Positions 1-12,500 of a DNA stretch of 64,000 bases are shown here, one piece after another. Position numbers and translations under genes: made by a program. Position 1 is the stretch's first letter; the number at the start of each line of letters is the position of its first letter. The stretch comes from Paramacrobiotus metropolitanus. Its lineage: Eukaryota; Tardigrada; Eutardigrada; Parachela; Macrobiotidae. The stretch spans positions 992,001 through 1,056,000 of the forward strand of contig NW_026570231.1 in the NCBI RefSeq assembly GCF_019649055.1, in the 5' to 3' direction. Below the pieces are notes generated by a model that saw nothing but the letters and a program-made list of their open reading frames with translations, did no database searches and was not told the origin of the DNA.

Positions 1-363
1 ACTGCATCAGGTGGCGGTTTACTACGAGTAGCATCAAGAAATGTCAAAATTATTAACATAAGTCCGGGTAGGTTAACCGGATCCCAGTTAACCATTTTAG
101 TAAGTACATAGCAGCTTCGTACACTTTCGCAGTCGCTTGGCTGTTTAATACTGGCTGAGCTGCATAATCTTATTTATTTTGCCCGGTTTTCAAGTTGCGA
201 AACTATGAATTTTATGCATGATAAAATGTAATTTCGCTCACTGTTTACATCGCTCTTGAGTGTCTCTCTCATCATTTGTAAATCGTAGATGTAATTCCGG
301 TGTTCGTTTCTCTGTTGACAGACTTGGCACGAGGCTGACTTAATCCATCTTTTCACGCGCGAA
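1..363. other. Upstream region of ecdysoneless with a possible small divergent ORF
   Basis: Bases 1-173 show no coding signal that I can support. On the minus strand, an ATG at 356 opens a 60-codon frame ending at 174. It encodes a Lys/Arg/Gln-rich peptide that begins MKRWIKSASCQVCQQRN. Its start codon lies only about 7 bases from the ecdysoneless ATG at 364, so if real the two genes would share a very compact divergent promoter. I recognise no family and the frame may be chance. The rest of the region probably holds the ecdysoneless promoter and 5' leader. Confidence 0.3.
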
Positions 364-3300
364 ATGGACTATCCAAAGCTGCCAGAAAACACTGTAGAAT
401 ATAACGTTTTCTTTATTGAAAAGACGGGTGTTTTAAAGAAGGATTTCAGCGATGTTTGGCCACAACTTGAACGCTTTTGTGATGATGTTTACTCGTTGTT
501 GGCCAAGCCGCTTCTCGATTACATATGGCATAACGAGCCTTTTCGCCTATCTCCCTTCAAGCGGCCATTTCCGCATGTTGGCGGCCGTACGCATTTTGGA
601 GACAACACTGAAGATGAATGGTTTATTGTCTACATTTTGTTGGAGCTATCAAAACAATATACCAACACCGCGATCTCGTAAGCTCGTCGCTGTTGCGTGT
701 TTTTTGTGCTTTTGCGAAATATGTAGGGTTTAATTTGCTGTTGCAGTGTGTATGATGATGCTGGCAACTTCCTGCTCATCGAAGCGGTAGAACATTTGCC
801 GGCTTGGTTGGGACCCGAGAATAGCCGCAACCGGGTTAGCCTCATTGACTGTAGTTGTTGCTGTAGCAGGAAAAATTGGGTCAGGTATTATTGTTACGAC
901 TTGTGTCCCGCAGGTATGGATACATAGAGGTCGAATTCATATCATTTCGGAAACACTCGCTAAACAGGGCACAGGAAATGCTGGAGATGAAGAGTTTTCC
1001 GTAGAAGCAGCGCTGGCATGCTTGGCTAAAGAGCCGGCGCAGACAGTAGCACCAAAGGCCGTAGAAAACGCCATAAATAAAAGAATTAATGGGTAAGGGT
1101 TTTTCAGGGGTATTTGTATTTTCAGTGACTGATTACAGTACTTGTGTTACGGTCTTTCTCGTTTTTAATATACAAAAAACAACATTGCGGAAATGTGCAT
1201 TAATCTTCCATTGGGTAGAAATCTGTCACGTTTTTTTCTAAGGATTTGCTTTTAAGTGTCCTAACATTTGATTCCATGCAGCTATCCAAAAAAGATTTCG
1301 GATGCGCAGCATCGGATGCACTGCTGTGTGCCGGCATCCGTGGCGGTTTTAATGAAAGTGAAACCCAGTGTGTTATCAGCGGCGATCGAAGCGTTTTATT
1401 TACGAGATCCTATCGATCTGCGGGTAAGACTAGTGTGGACAGTAGTCTCGATGTCCCAGACGCTGACTTTTTTCCGACTTATTACAGGCTTGCAAAGCAA
1501 TGAAGCATTTCCCGCCGGAAACGCGTGTGCTGACTGATGTAAGTTGATTGTTGCTGATGAGCCTCTCACTCTTTGAATGCCTTGCCTACGTGACCCACTT
1601 CCGCGCTGTAACAGGTCGCCACCTCGAAATTGCAGTATGTGCAGCTCTTACAGCAGAAGTACTGTCCAGACAAGAGGACCGGATGGGATTTGCCTGGCAC
1701 TGATGATCCACACTATCGAGCTCTCGATCTTGGTGTGAAAATTGTATGTGTTGGACTTCCCGCAGTGCGTCCGCGGTGCTGATTTTGGGACTGTTTTTCT
1801 AGGCTAGCGGCTTTGAAATCCTGTGCGCATATGGTGAAAAAATCAAAGGAAAAACGCGATTATTAACTCACGAGGAGCTGGACGCTGACAAAGAGTGGAA
1901 AGATTTTCATGAAACACTGTTGAAAAAAGGTTATCTTCGGGTATGTAATCTCTCGGATCCTAATTCACTTTCAGTTGGTTGATAAAAACCATACTGTGGC
2001 ACATATTTATGATAAGTAATACAGTAAGTAATCTCGACAAAGGTTAGGCTGAAGGTGCAGGAGAACTTAAACCAAAAAGAGGCTGCATTTAGAAACCTGG
2101 CTTATGTTTCCTTACACGTTACGCGATTTACCTACGGTAGATGTGATATCGCAACGCGTAATTGTAATTATCAAAAGCTGCTTTATTTGTAATAAATCAG
2201 ATATAAGTTTTTGCCGAGTTCGAATATTGAAAAGCGTTTTTCATTGAGCTCTTTCTCGGTCTCTCATGCATATTAACTTTACTTCCGTAACTAAATTTTA
2301 TGTGATTTGGAGTTTTTTCGTCACTAAAAGTGCAACATATTTGCAATTTAAGCTTCTTACAAAATCTCGTGAAGGAATTTGGAAAAAAGAAATGAAAAAA
2401 GGAATGATTAGTGTTCGATGTTTGTAGCGCAGGTCGATATCTTGTTTTTTCATGAACGAACAGCTGTCAGATCGCACAGGTTTCGGACGTAAAAGGGTGT
2501 GCGTATCGCCACTGAGTAAATACTAAATATGCAACTGTTATTGACTTGAGCCGCAAAAGATTACTTGTCTGGTTGCATAAGTCTAAATATTAGTTCAAAC
2601 ATGCTAGGTCGAAATTGGTTTTATGATCACAGTAAATTCACGCTTCCCATGCATTGTGCGTACCAACTCGATGACATACTTTTGTATGTCAAGGTTTGTC
2701 GTATACGAAGTATAGATCGATGGAGTTGTTTGCGTGCTTTTCCGTATTGTTATTTGATATTGATGTCTGACTGTCGCCACAGGACATAAAAGATTCAGGG
2801 GAACAGACAAATAAACTAAATCGGGCCAGGGATTTTTTTATTGAGTCCCGACGTGTGGACGATACATGTTCCTCCAGAGAACGACATGGAGCATACGTGC
2901 TCCATTTGCTCCGTACCGCTGATGTGGATATCGATGCGCTGAAGAAGCAGAGCTACCAACTAGCACCACCTGATGGTAAGTCCTCCTGAAAAATGCAGGG
3001 TAATAATGGTTTAACGGGTATGTTATTGTTACACAGATGATTCGTGGGTGAATTTAGCGCCCGATGATGTGGAAACTACATTGAAGGCAAGGTCGGGACC
3101 ACAGGGAAATGGTTCGGCTAAGCGCCGTGAAGCGGCTTTTGACCCGACATTAATCACCGAGAGCATGAAGCGTTTTATGGATATCGCGTCCGGATTAGAA
3201 AGCGCAGAATTTCCAGAGTAAGGCGAACGTTAAGCTACTGAATCGTGCAACCATAGTATCACGTTGATATAATTGTACACATTTTAGAACATTACCGCGT

Positions 3301-4782
3301 TAAGGCGCAAAGTGGAACTTAGTACTATATTTCAAATTTTTAATACGGATTGGACAGAGCACGAAAGCGTTAAGCATTCTTACAGAGTTACAGTAAGTCG
3401 ACGAAGCTTATGTGACAGTTTGCACTGTACCGTGTCACCATACAAAACTTTTATTGCTTCTGGATCGTGTAACTTTGGAAGAAGCTTTATACAAGTGTAT
3501 AATAAATTATACAATTAACAATTTCGATGTTTAAAGTTAGGAAATCACTATAGCCACCACCTTTCAACGTCACTGCAATACCGACTTTCTGCTGTTATTA
3601 ACGTGATATTCGTGACCTTTCTGGGCCGGAAGCAATCACATCAACGATAATGTTAGGATCTTTATCGCGAATTGGTTAAGACGTGATTTGACATTTTTTC
3701 GGTTCTCCCTCCACGTTCGATAATTGTCACTTTGTTTCGAATGTTTGCGACGTCGGTAACAGTGATTGCCTTTCCAGTATATTTCTGTGGCCATACAACG
3801 TCAAATGGCATTTTGAGATTTTTAGAGGTGACCGTATCTAACGTGTAAAGTGCTCGTCCTAATGTGAAAATTCATTTACTTTACTTACGAGGTGCCTATA
3901 AAAAACAGGGTGTCTAAAAAGAAATTAATTGATTAAAAAAGGGTGCCTATAATTAATTGAGTGCGGAAAAAGGGTGGCTATAAAAAACGGGAGTGTTTGG
4001 GGTGTCTATATACAGTAGTGTCACCCTTGAAGTTATATTAAGTATTTAAGTACTAGAAACAAATTAATGGAATGCACCATTCAATATAGGCTGGCAGGTT
4101 AATATTTGGTGCTGCATATTGTACCGTACAATGTGTACGTAATCGTTTGAAATGCTTGAAATTAACAGTTACCTGGAAAAACTTAAGGGTTGCTCGCGGT
4201 CAGTATTGTCGTTTATTTTGTGCATCTGTAGCTTATTAATTTTGTAGTGAGAAAGATGATCATAATTCTATGGACACCCGGGCAATGGATAATGCGATTG
4301 GTAAAATTTTGGAATTACACATTTCCGAGACGGATGATGAAGGACGGAACTCGTCCGCTATGACAGATTACAGCGACGAAGAGGAGCATGTTTTTGATAT
4401 GCCGAGAGGCAGTAAAACCGAACTGGAAAGTATCCAGTCATATCTTCAGGAAAAGATGGATCGTGAATTGGCCAAAACGTCCGATAAGAAGACCCTTGCC
4501 CGGGAGAACGGCATCGGGCTGGGAAAATCCTCGACTGACGCACCGAAAGCTCCCCGCCGACCTCCGCCTCCGGTTCCCGATCGTAAGAATTCAGCTATGG
4601 CTGGGGATTCTAACGAATCCATTGACGAGGAAGACGACGATTACCATCCTGTTAATGTGAACGTTAACCTGCTGAAAAACATTCTCGAAAGCTGTAACTC
4701 ACAGCAAGGTTTGGCTGGGCCGGCATCGGTCATGCTTAAACGAATGGGCGTTAATCTGCCCGCTAATACGAACCAGCCATAG
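364..4782 (+). CDS. ecd: Ecdysoneless (ECD/SGT1-type) cell-cycle and splicing cofactor
   Basis: Ten coding exons: 364-677, 747-834, 914-1092, 1282-1423, 1488-1538, 1615-1743, 1803-1940, 2783-2975, 3037-3217 and 4248-4782. Their lengths sum to 650 codons including the stop, so 649 residues, close to the roughly 640 of animal ECD. Diagnostic blocks are VYDDAGNFLLIEA followed by WLGPENSRNRVWIHRGRIHII, then AFYLRDPIDLR, an acidic Ser-rich middle, and the C-terminal block LLKNILESCNSQQGLAGPAS. Every intron is GT-AG and phases agree across all nine junctions. ECD family proteins work in ecdysone production and cell survival in flies, bind Rb, p53 and the R2TP complex, and assist Prp8/U5 snRNP assembly. 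These roles are known from the family, not from this sequence. The start is the first ATG of exon 1 and begins the conserved N-terminal block. The two long introns (1941-2782 and 3218-4247) contain no further coding signal. Confidence 0.93.
3891..4012 (+). repeat. Degenerate short repeats in the last ecd intron
   Basis: A short motif of the form GGTG(C/G/T)CTATA recurs at about 3891, 3942, 3973 and 4001, with a weaker copy (GGGTGTCTAAAAA) near 3908. Copies are separated by A-rich spacers of unequal length. It looks like decayed simple repeat sequence rather than a functional element. No coding frame runs through it. Confidence 0.5.
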
Positions 4783-5636
4783 GGAAGTTCATACCTGATT
4801 TTGGTTGTATGGATGATGGATTGCGGATTCACTGCCCTTTTCTGTCATTTTGTCTGCATTTGTTGTTGTGTTTTCTCTTGTGAAATTAGATTTGATTTGA
4901 GTGTTATAACAAGAGTTCCAGTTTTTCCCTGCATTTAGGGTTTGCAGTCGTGCCGTTTAGCATGATTTTCTCATATGCCGAAGGATTTCACGTAGATAGT
5001 AGATAGGTTTCTGCATAATTTGTTTGTGAGAAATTTGAAGTCTTGAATCTGGTCTAGCTTCCTGTTTTCCTGTGTGTATAATGTGATTTGCTTACACTGC
5101 AGTCAGTTGTTAGAAATTTATGTGTGCAAATGATTAACCGAAAATCTCATTTTGTGATTGTGTTAATTGATCTCACACGCCAACAAATAGCCGGTTTCAA
5201 ACAGTAGACACTGTACACTGCAAAAATACGTTGCTTTAACGGTAACACACTACAGTTTGAGTTTAAGTACGAAACTATTACAACTCCTCCAACAAAAATT
5301 ACAAATAGATAAAAACAATTGTAGACAACAAAATATTACTACGCTGAAAACAGAAGTCCAAAACATTCAAAACTGTAAAGGGAGAAACGAGTAACGCAAC
5401 ACAGCCCGTCCGTAATGTACGAAGAAGACGCTAAATTACTAGTACGCAAAATTACTACCAACAAAAAAATTTTAAGGCTATGAATTGTTAGATATTAAAG
5501 CGGGTAGTGGCTGCAGGGAGAAGTTCAGAATACGAAATAGAGTTCAACAAGCCTGTCTGGACGTTCGAAGGTAATATATCCCTCGAGTTCACTGATTACT
5601 TCACAGAAATATGAATGGACCACGTGACGTTAAATC
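4783..5636. other. 3' flank between convergent ecd and chromodomain genes
   Basis: This stretch should hold the 3' untranslated regions of the + strand ecd gene and of the - strand chromodomain gene. It is AT-rich with stops in all frames. I see no conserved coding block, RNA gene or repeat. Confidence 0.5.
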
Positions 5637-6550
5637 TTAAATCGGCACCACTGGAATCGGTTCATTTCTGCTGCGACGCCGATTGGGTTCCTCTTCTTTC
5701 CATTTCCCTTTGAAAACCATTTGCGCCGGAATCATCAACTCTTCATTCGCATTGTCCGGGTTGACAATTCCCGTGAATTCACGCCCATTATTCAGTACCA
5801 ACGAAGAAACTTCGCCTGCGCCATAAGCATAGAATCTGGAGGCACGGTCGCGAGACTGTGTTTCTATAAAAAAAACAAGGCAATTAGAGCAGAAACTACG
5901 AACACTACAGCTGGTCAAACGCAGAACACTGTAAAATGAATTCGATCTTGCATTGTCTCAAAGTAAGATCTTTGACAGAACTTACCCCGTCGATGACGTT
6001 TTCCATTGCAGACCGCATTCCCACTGACAGGTGAAACCGATCGTTTAGCCGCACAGCCAGACACAGACCGCGAAGCTCTCCGGTGCGAAACAGAGCCACC
6101 ATTTCCGTTGATGTCCTCCGTCGTCGAATCAGCCGCACCGACTCCAGGCGGAGAGATGGCTGAAGTTTTCCTGCCGGACGGTCGACCCTGCTTCCTTTTT
6201 GCAGGACTCTCCACGCCATTCAAGGATTCCGGTGACGGAGTCGGTGATTTCCCGTTGAGAATCTTGGTGGACAAGCCCATCACAGCTCGCTTACGCTGCG
6301 CTTCTTTATTGTGTGGTCCTTTCCAGTATTCTTCCAGCAGCTCATGGCAGCTCAGGTTGCGCTCCGGCTCCCAGGTGCTTTCGGTGACAGCGTAACCCTT
6401 CCACTTGACCAGATAGCGTACTGCCCCGGATGGCTCTTGATGGTGGGCCATGATACGTTCGACTTCGAAATCTAAGGGTGCACTCATGGTTTTTACCACT
6501 TCTGGAGTTGGTTGCGCTTTGTTGCTGCTCGCTAGTCTAGGTTTAGGCAT
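5637..6550 (-). CDS. Chromodomain protein (HP1/CBX-like)
   Basis: Two exons on the minus strand, 6550-5986 and 5863-5637, joined in phase 1 by a GTAAG/TAG intron. They give 263 residues. Residues about 28-78 form a typical chromodomain, [11 protein letters not shown] then [10 protein letters not shown] then STWEPERNL. The methyl-lysine cage positions are occupied by F28, W50 and Y53, so histone H3 tail binding is plausible. The middle (about 90-190) is Ser/Pro/Arg-rich and disordered, with basic runs such as [11 protein letters not shown] that look like a nuclear localisation or DNA-contact segment. The last 75 residues (from [13 protein letters not shown]) are partly hydrophobic and include [14 protein letters not shown]. 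They could be a very divergent chromoshadow domain, but I cannot align them convincingly. Polycomb-type CBX or an HP1 variant are both possible. The start is the first ATG upstream of the domain. Confidence 0.85.
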
Positions 6551-7270
6551 GGTGGATCGCTCAGAACAATGTCAGTGTAGGTCTAAATTAAATGTACACC
6601 AAAACTGGAGGAAGAACCGTTTGCTAGAATTTACCGTTTCCCACTGTAAACCTTCGACGTGCCAATCTACCTAATTAGTGTCAACAAACAGTGCAAACGC
6701 TAACAATCACGCGCTTAAACTGAAGTTTTGAAATTTTACCGAGTCCAGTCAATCGAACAATGAACCACACCTGGATTGCAGCGGGTGTCACCGGTTCGGG
6801 TCACGGGCTTGGTACGGCTTGTGCGCGCGTACCGACCCGAACAAAACCTTATTGGGCTTGTGTAGGCTTTAAAAAGCCGTAGAGGATCTTAATATTAATA
6901 ATACTAAAGTAACTAAACTAAATAAAATTAAATTTACAAATTACAATTAGATAGTTATGGAGTTGGTGGAGTTCGCCTTTAATTCTTTGTAGAGCCCGGC
7001 GGATATGCCCATTCAAATTCTAAAAGAGACATCTTACATCGGACAGAATAAACTTTGCCCTGCTAAATTTTTTACGCTTCAGATGTTAACGTTGTTTTTT
7101 TATATTTCTATCATACCATTTATTCTACAAGCTTTCTTTAGAGGATAAACAATGCTCCACCCGATAAACATTAGCTATTATTAAAGATATTTTACTGTAT
7201 ATATTGGCATAATTACTAATATATGAGTAATAACTATTTATTGTCTTAAAAGGACTTCGGGTTTGTTATT
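6551..7270. other. Promoter side of the chromodomain gene; intergenic
   Basis: The interval lies upstream of the - strand chromodomain gene and downstream of the - strand gene at 7271-9538. I find no coding block. The notable feature is an imperfect GC-rich hairpin at 6794-6842, listed separately. The remainder (about 6880-7260) is AT-rich and unstructured. Confidence 0.5.
6794..6842. promoter_or_regulatory. Imperfect GC-rich inverted repeat upstream of chromodomain gene
   Basis: GTTCGGGTC at 6794-6802 pairs exactly with GACCCGAAC at 6834-6842. GGTACG at 6811-6816 pairs with CGTACC at 6828-6833. The right arm is continuous; the left arm carries an 8-base insertion. In an otherwise AT-rich flank about 250 bases upstream of the chromodomain ATG, this could be a protein binding site or a structured 5' leader. 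Function is inferred only from position. Confidence 0.4.
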
Positions 7271-9538
7271 TTAAATTTCACTCGCCGCCTCACCGTCGCC
7301 TAATCGCGGTAGATGCAACGGCCCGTGATAAAACTGAAGGAAGGCGGAAACCGGGAACGTCAACTCCGAACGGATCAGAATGTCAATCAATTCTGTAGAG
7401 AAGCGAAAACCAGATAAAGCATCAAAACCGCTGGAGACAAAACCAGCACTGAAAGCCGCAGTAATACGCTTCAATTAAATTAGCGTTTTGTGGTTAATTA
7501 AGTATGTATGCACTTCGTATTTTGCAGCACTGCTGAATTTTTTACCTGGATTGAGAATAGCCTTTTCAAGACTCCATGACACATTCTTTACCTGCTCGTC
7601 TTCTTCCAGCTGCAATTTTGAAAACAAGAAAGAGAAACTTTTTATGTTACTGAACCGTTTCTCGAGATATTTCAGTTTATAACAACGGTTTCTTCAATGA
7701 AGTCCAGTTAATATAATTTTGTAGCCGGAGTAGTAACCGTATGCAGCAACGAAGATGTACAAATGTACTCGTAACCTTTCTCATAATCAGCTTGCAGGTA
7801 ACAGCTGAATTAACTTAATATGACCGGGGTCCGGGTTAGCTGAGGTTCGGAAGTACAGACTGAATAATTCACAAGCAAATTGGCAACTTACTGTGTACAG
7901 TGTGGAGAGAAGCAAGCTGAAATGAACCATCTTCTCCACGAAATCCTTTGCTACAGCGGCAACATCACCGGACGAATATACGGTAGCAGTAGGTGCGGTG
8001 TCAACAGGCAACAGAACGAAAGTGTTAACAATTCTGGCTGGGACATCGCTAAGAAACAAGACGATTCGCGTATCCTCCAAAAAACTGCTACTTGGATTAT
8101 CCAGATTTTGAAAAATTTCTTCGATTTTTGTCGAATGTGCCTGCAGGTATATATATACAGGAACACTGCAATTAATTGCAGATCGCAGCATTCTGCGCCA
8201 GGCACTCAATGAAATGTATTGTGAACTCTATTTGCAGGTTATTTATTAGATTTTCACGAATAACACCTACCTCAAACATACAAGCGGCAACATTGGAATA
8301 TATTAAACTGTAGCCGGTTATTTTCTCTCTTAAGCTGGATTTAGCAACGGTAATGCTGTGTATGTAATCTGAAAAATTAATAGTAACCTTATGTAGAACT
8401 GCGCACGAGTGATATCTATAGAAGTATTGACTATTACACAATGAGCACTGCTAGTGCAGATGTAACTAAATCAGAGCCACCGTCATAAAAAAAAACAGGT
8501 CCTACAAAGTTTAAATGTTGATTCATTTTTATCCGTGTCTACTTGTGCAGGTATATATATTATTGTACAACGGAAACTGGCTGTTGTCGAAAAAAGTCTC
8601 GTCTAATGCCTCGGCCGATGGTTATTGATCATAGACCAAGAAAAAACAAGTACAGATATTGGCGGATGCACAATTAACGATAAATATGTAAAGACAACAT
8701 ATCAACACTAAGCGACAGTAAAAAACACTGTTCTGTTTTACAGTAAATCTAAGCATATTAAAGTTTTGCTTTAATTGGTGGGCAGCAAGCTTATTAGCAT
8801 TACAGACCGATGCAATCTAAGGCGTTATTTATAAAAAATTGCTGCATCTTGTACATTACTTACGTGCCTAAAACTTCCGTTGAAGAAGGAGTTGCTTCGC
8901 CAAGACCTTGACCACGTATTCTGGACACTGTGATCATTCTGTGAACAGGAAACTGTTGCTGAAAAATTTTAAACACGTGTCGGAATATCACTAATAATAA
9001 GAATCCCTTGACTACGCCTACGGAATACTGAAATATCTTTCAATAAACCCGCATTTTAATTACAGACTGTTCGCATTGTACTCTGTATTTATGCCGTTCA
9101 TACCATGTTGGGCAGCTTACAACTTGTGTTGCTTGCAGTAAAAAACACAGAAAAGTCTTCTTCAGGCGCGCGTGCGGATGAGCTTTGAGCGTGAGCTGGT
9201 CCGAGGGAGTTTCGTCGTGATCGCTGTCGTATGGTCGTCAGGGAATCCCGAGCAGGATTGATGAAACTATTGCGGGCCCTGGATGACCTTCGGATGCCGG
9301 CACCCATAATGCTTCCTTCGTTTCGCATTATGCTCCCCGCGGGACCACTGTGCCGGTGACTGATAATCGTAACGCTGCTGCTTCGCATGCCGACATTTTT
9401 TTCAGATGGTATTTGATTGACATCTGGCCTTTCGTGGCGAAGTTCTTCGATTCCAGAATTTTCACCAGACGGAAGAGGAGTAACATCCGACAAAACATTT
9501 TGCGCTGTCTCATCTCGATCATTTTTTTGCGACCCCAT
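7271..9538 (-). CDS. Orphan Ser/Arg-rich protein, six-exon model
   Basis: Six minus-strand exons join in frame: 9538-9121, 8927-8864, 8355-8271, 8140-7892, 7609-7546 and 7392-7271. They total 334 codons, so 333 residues. Exons 4 and 5 and their sites are solid. Exon 2 and the exon 3 acceptor were chosen because only that combination keeps the frame open; stronger-looking acceptors at 8369 and about 8960 break it. The N-terminal half is polar with several basophilic-kinase-like sites (IRRSSRARNS, RQRSRRNSL). The C-terminal half is folded-looking and helical (HSTKIEEIFQNL, VAAVAKDFVEKMVHFSLLLS, ELIDILIRSE). RRxS sites before a helical C-terminal half recall the kinetochore subunit DSN1/Mis13, whose length is similar. 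I see no decisive motif, so I leave the gene unnamed. Confidence 0.55.
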
Positions 9539-12500
9539 TCAGATTTCGAATTCAGTTTCAGTTTCAGGAAAAAGTTCTTCTCAAAATCAGATACACATAC
9601 ACACTGGTTGCTAGTTACTGTACTGTAAGAGATTTGTGAAAATTAAAGTGAGTACTATAAGTGCACCTTTATTAGTGCGTGTACGTAGTAATGGTTCTAA
9701 TTAATTTTTAATTCTACGTACTCATAAAATCTTGGCTCTGAAATCCTTGCTTAGTGAATTGTAAAGTAGGCGCAAGACGTACCGTATACAATACAGTTCT
9801 GTTTTTCTGTAGACTACCTATGTGCAAGCATTTTTCAAACAAAAAAGGTTTTCTGCGGTGACGGAGGGAGCACTTCCCGCGTACTTTCTCAGTTTAACAA
9901 AGAAGGTTTTCTGCGGTGACGGAGGGAGCACTTCCCGTGTACTTCTCAGTTTAACAGAAAGAGACAAAAAATTTCAGAAAGTGTCAGAAAGAGACAGAAA
10001 ATTTTAACAGAAAATTTATTTCTGTTAAAATGTAAAGTACACGGGAAGTACTCCCGCCGACACCACGGAAAACCTTTTTTTGTTTAATAGATGCTTGCAT
10101 ACACAGCCTACAGCAGAAGTGTTGCATATGATATGTCTTGAGCCTACTTACAACTAAAAAACATATTTTATTACTAAAATGCTATAGTACTGAAAAGCGC
10201 AATCACTAGCTGCAAGTTAAGGTAATTAGAATACAAGCACAGTACTTAGTTGACAGTGACCTTTTCCCTTCGGTAATTTCTTTAAAAAGAATATGCGCAA
10301 GCCTTTTTAAAATAAAAGCCACAGCAATTATTAGTTAAGTATACCAGCAGTGTAAAACGCGCAGTTGTTGTTGTTGCATAAATATACAGCCTAGTCCTTA
10401 TAAAGTCCACTGCTTCAACAATAATTACAGTAACGGTAACTGCCTTTGTTTACCGTAGCAACAATGTGCTATTAAGCGCAGTAGCGCACTATTGTTAGGA
10501 ATATAGTGCTTGATTTTTGAAGATCGCGAAAGATAATATTGCTGTTACAACATCGAAACTAACGCGCAGTTGCTTTCGATTATTACTAAGAACAACAAGT
10601 TATGTTTCAGACTTTCAGGTTATATTCTGGGCAGGTAGCTAGCTATATAGGGTGTTGCGTTGTACCTAGAACCGTCGAAACTGAAGACATTAATTCAGCG
10701 GATGCGGTTTTACAGACTCATGATTGTAAGTTTTTGAATTTCAGATAGGCATATTTATTTCACTATACGCCCGAGCACAGTGACGGTTGCTTCCCGAATT
10801 CCAGATACTGCTCGAATCAGCGAGCTGAAAAATCCACCCAAAAACTTCATTCTGAACATTCGCGCCAAACTTTCCTGACCATGACGTCTTCATGCAGCAT
10901 GTTGAATGATGTCGATATCTCTACATAACTAGATGTTGCATACTGATTACTGCCATAAACATGTAAAACAGATCCTCAATGCCGTTTTATTCAAACTGGA
11001 ATAACGGTTTCAGGTATACGATTATATTGCATGCGAATTGGAATCCATCCCTAATTACACGCTTCGCTTTAAGCCATGATGAGAGTCGCCATTGTTGTTG
11101 AACGTCAAGCAAGTGCTCCAATGTTGTTGCTGTCTCAGCTAATCCTTTACGCACCTGTATCCCGGTTGTGCGCATAATTACGTAGATCCAAAGGGCGCAA
11201 GTAAAAATGATCTAATTAAGGTGCGCCAGGCTTTAATATCCGTATATGCCGCGGTACGTCCGGATTGGACTGCAGCGGTTGCCGGCGCAGAATAGGTAAG
11301 GCTATGCATCCGTCAAGCTGTGTCACCTTATAAATTTTATCCTCCATACGGGATCCGATTGCATATATATATATAACTAGATATATGATGGTTAAATTGG
11401 CTGTGTTTGCGTCATTGGAAAAAAGGCGTGAGTGTCAAAGGAAAATCGATGGTGTGTTCTTAAATCACGGTGGCCCCTGTCGTCACACATCATGTATACA
11501 CACACGGAGCCACAGAGCGCGGTACACAAAGTAGACTCCCATACAGCACATATCGTGGCGCGATCGGCAAATCTCCCAATGTGCGCACAGGATCACTGCA
11601 CATTTTCGTACTGATCCACATCCAGCAGATCCGCTTTCATAACATGTGATTCGCAGTAAGTAGAGCTAACTGTCTGGTTCTCGCGCGCGCACTCTTATGT
11701 TTCTCTCTCTCTCTTTCCTCTCTTTCTGTAGCGTAGTTCCCTAGCCGAGCGGGAGACGCACGGAGCCTAAGTATTCTGGATCAAGTATGATATGTTGACT
11801 GCGTCAATGGTAGCGTCGGCATAATAGTCTATAACTGCTGCCGATTAACCACAGCCTGTGGATTTTCTTAACAGACTTCATTATTATACGCCGCGTATTG
11901 TCCTCACGTAAATCAAAATACAGAAGGGTTATTTTCTCCTTCAAAACATTTTTATCCGCGCAATGGGAGAAGACACACTGAAAAAGATCATGATGCGCTG
12001 TATCTGTTGGATGCATTATAATGCTTATAATAGGAGTGCGCGTGTGTTGATGGCCTGATTTGACAACACGTCCGCCGGTAAAGAGGTAGGTGGCACAAAA
12101 GATATCGTCCTATGTGGCAACGGATTCTTCCTTAAGCTGTCGGCCACGGTTATCCCCGCACCGTAAATGTATCCTTCTGATCCGTATTGATAAAAATAAC
12201 TGAAAGAAGTAGATGTAGCCTTAATCAGGGTTAAATGTAGCGCTTTTCCATGGTTAATCTTTGCTCCATATGGTAGCAGGAGATTGGTGCCTGTATCGTG
12301 TTAGCCCATATGCACATGCTGTGGTATAGCATTTGAAACTTGCGCCAAGATGATCGTGAGAATGGTCGGCGTAGCTAAAGTGGCTGCGATCGACCTGAAT
12401 TTTTGCGGCGAGCAACAGCTGGCAGTGAGATGGATTTTAAAATTAGTCGCCAACTGTTTCCTGTTTTTCCGCCTCTGCCCGATAGCGTTCGCTGTGTGTA

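Noticed and set aside
9822-10007. 61-codon frame in the foldback element
   Set aside because: It follows from the 58-bp tandem duplication and contains no known domain.
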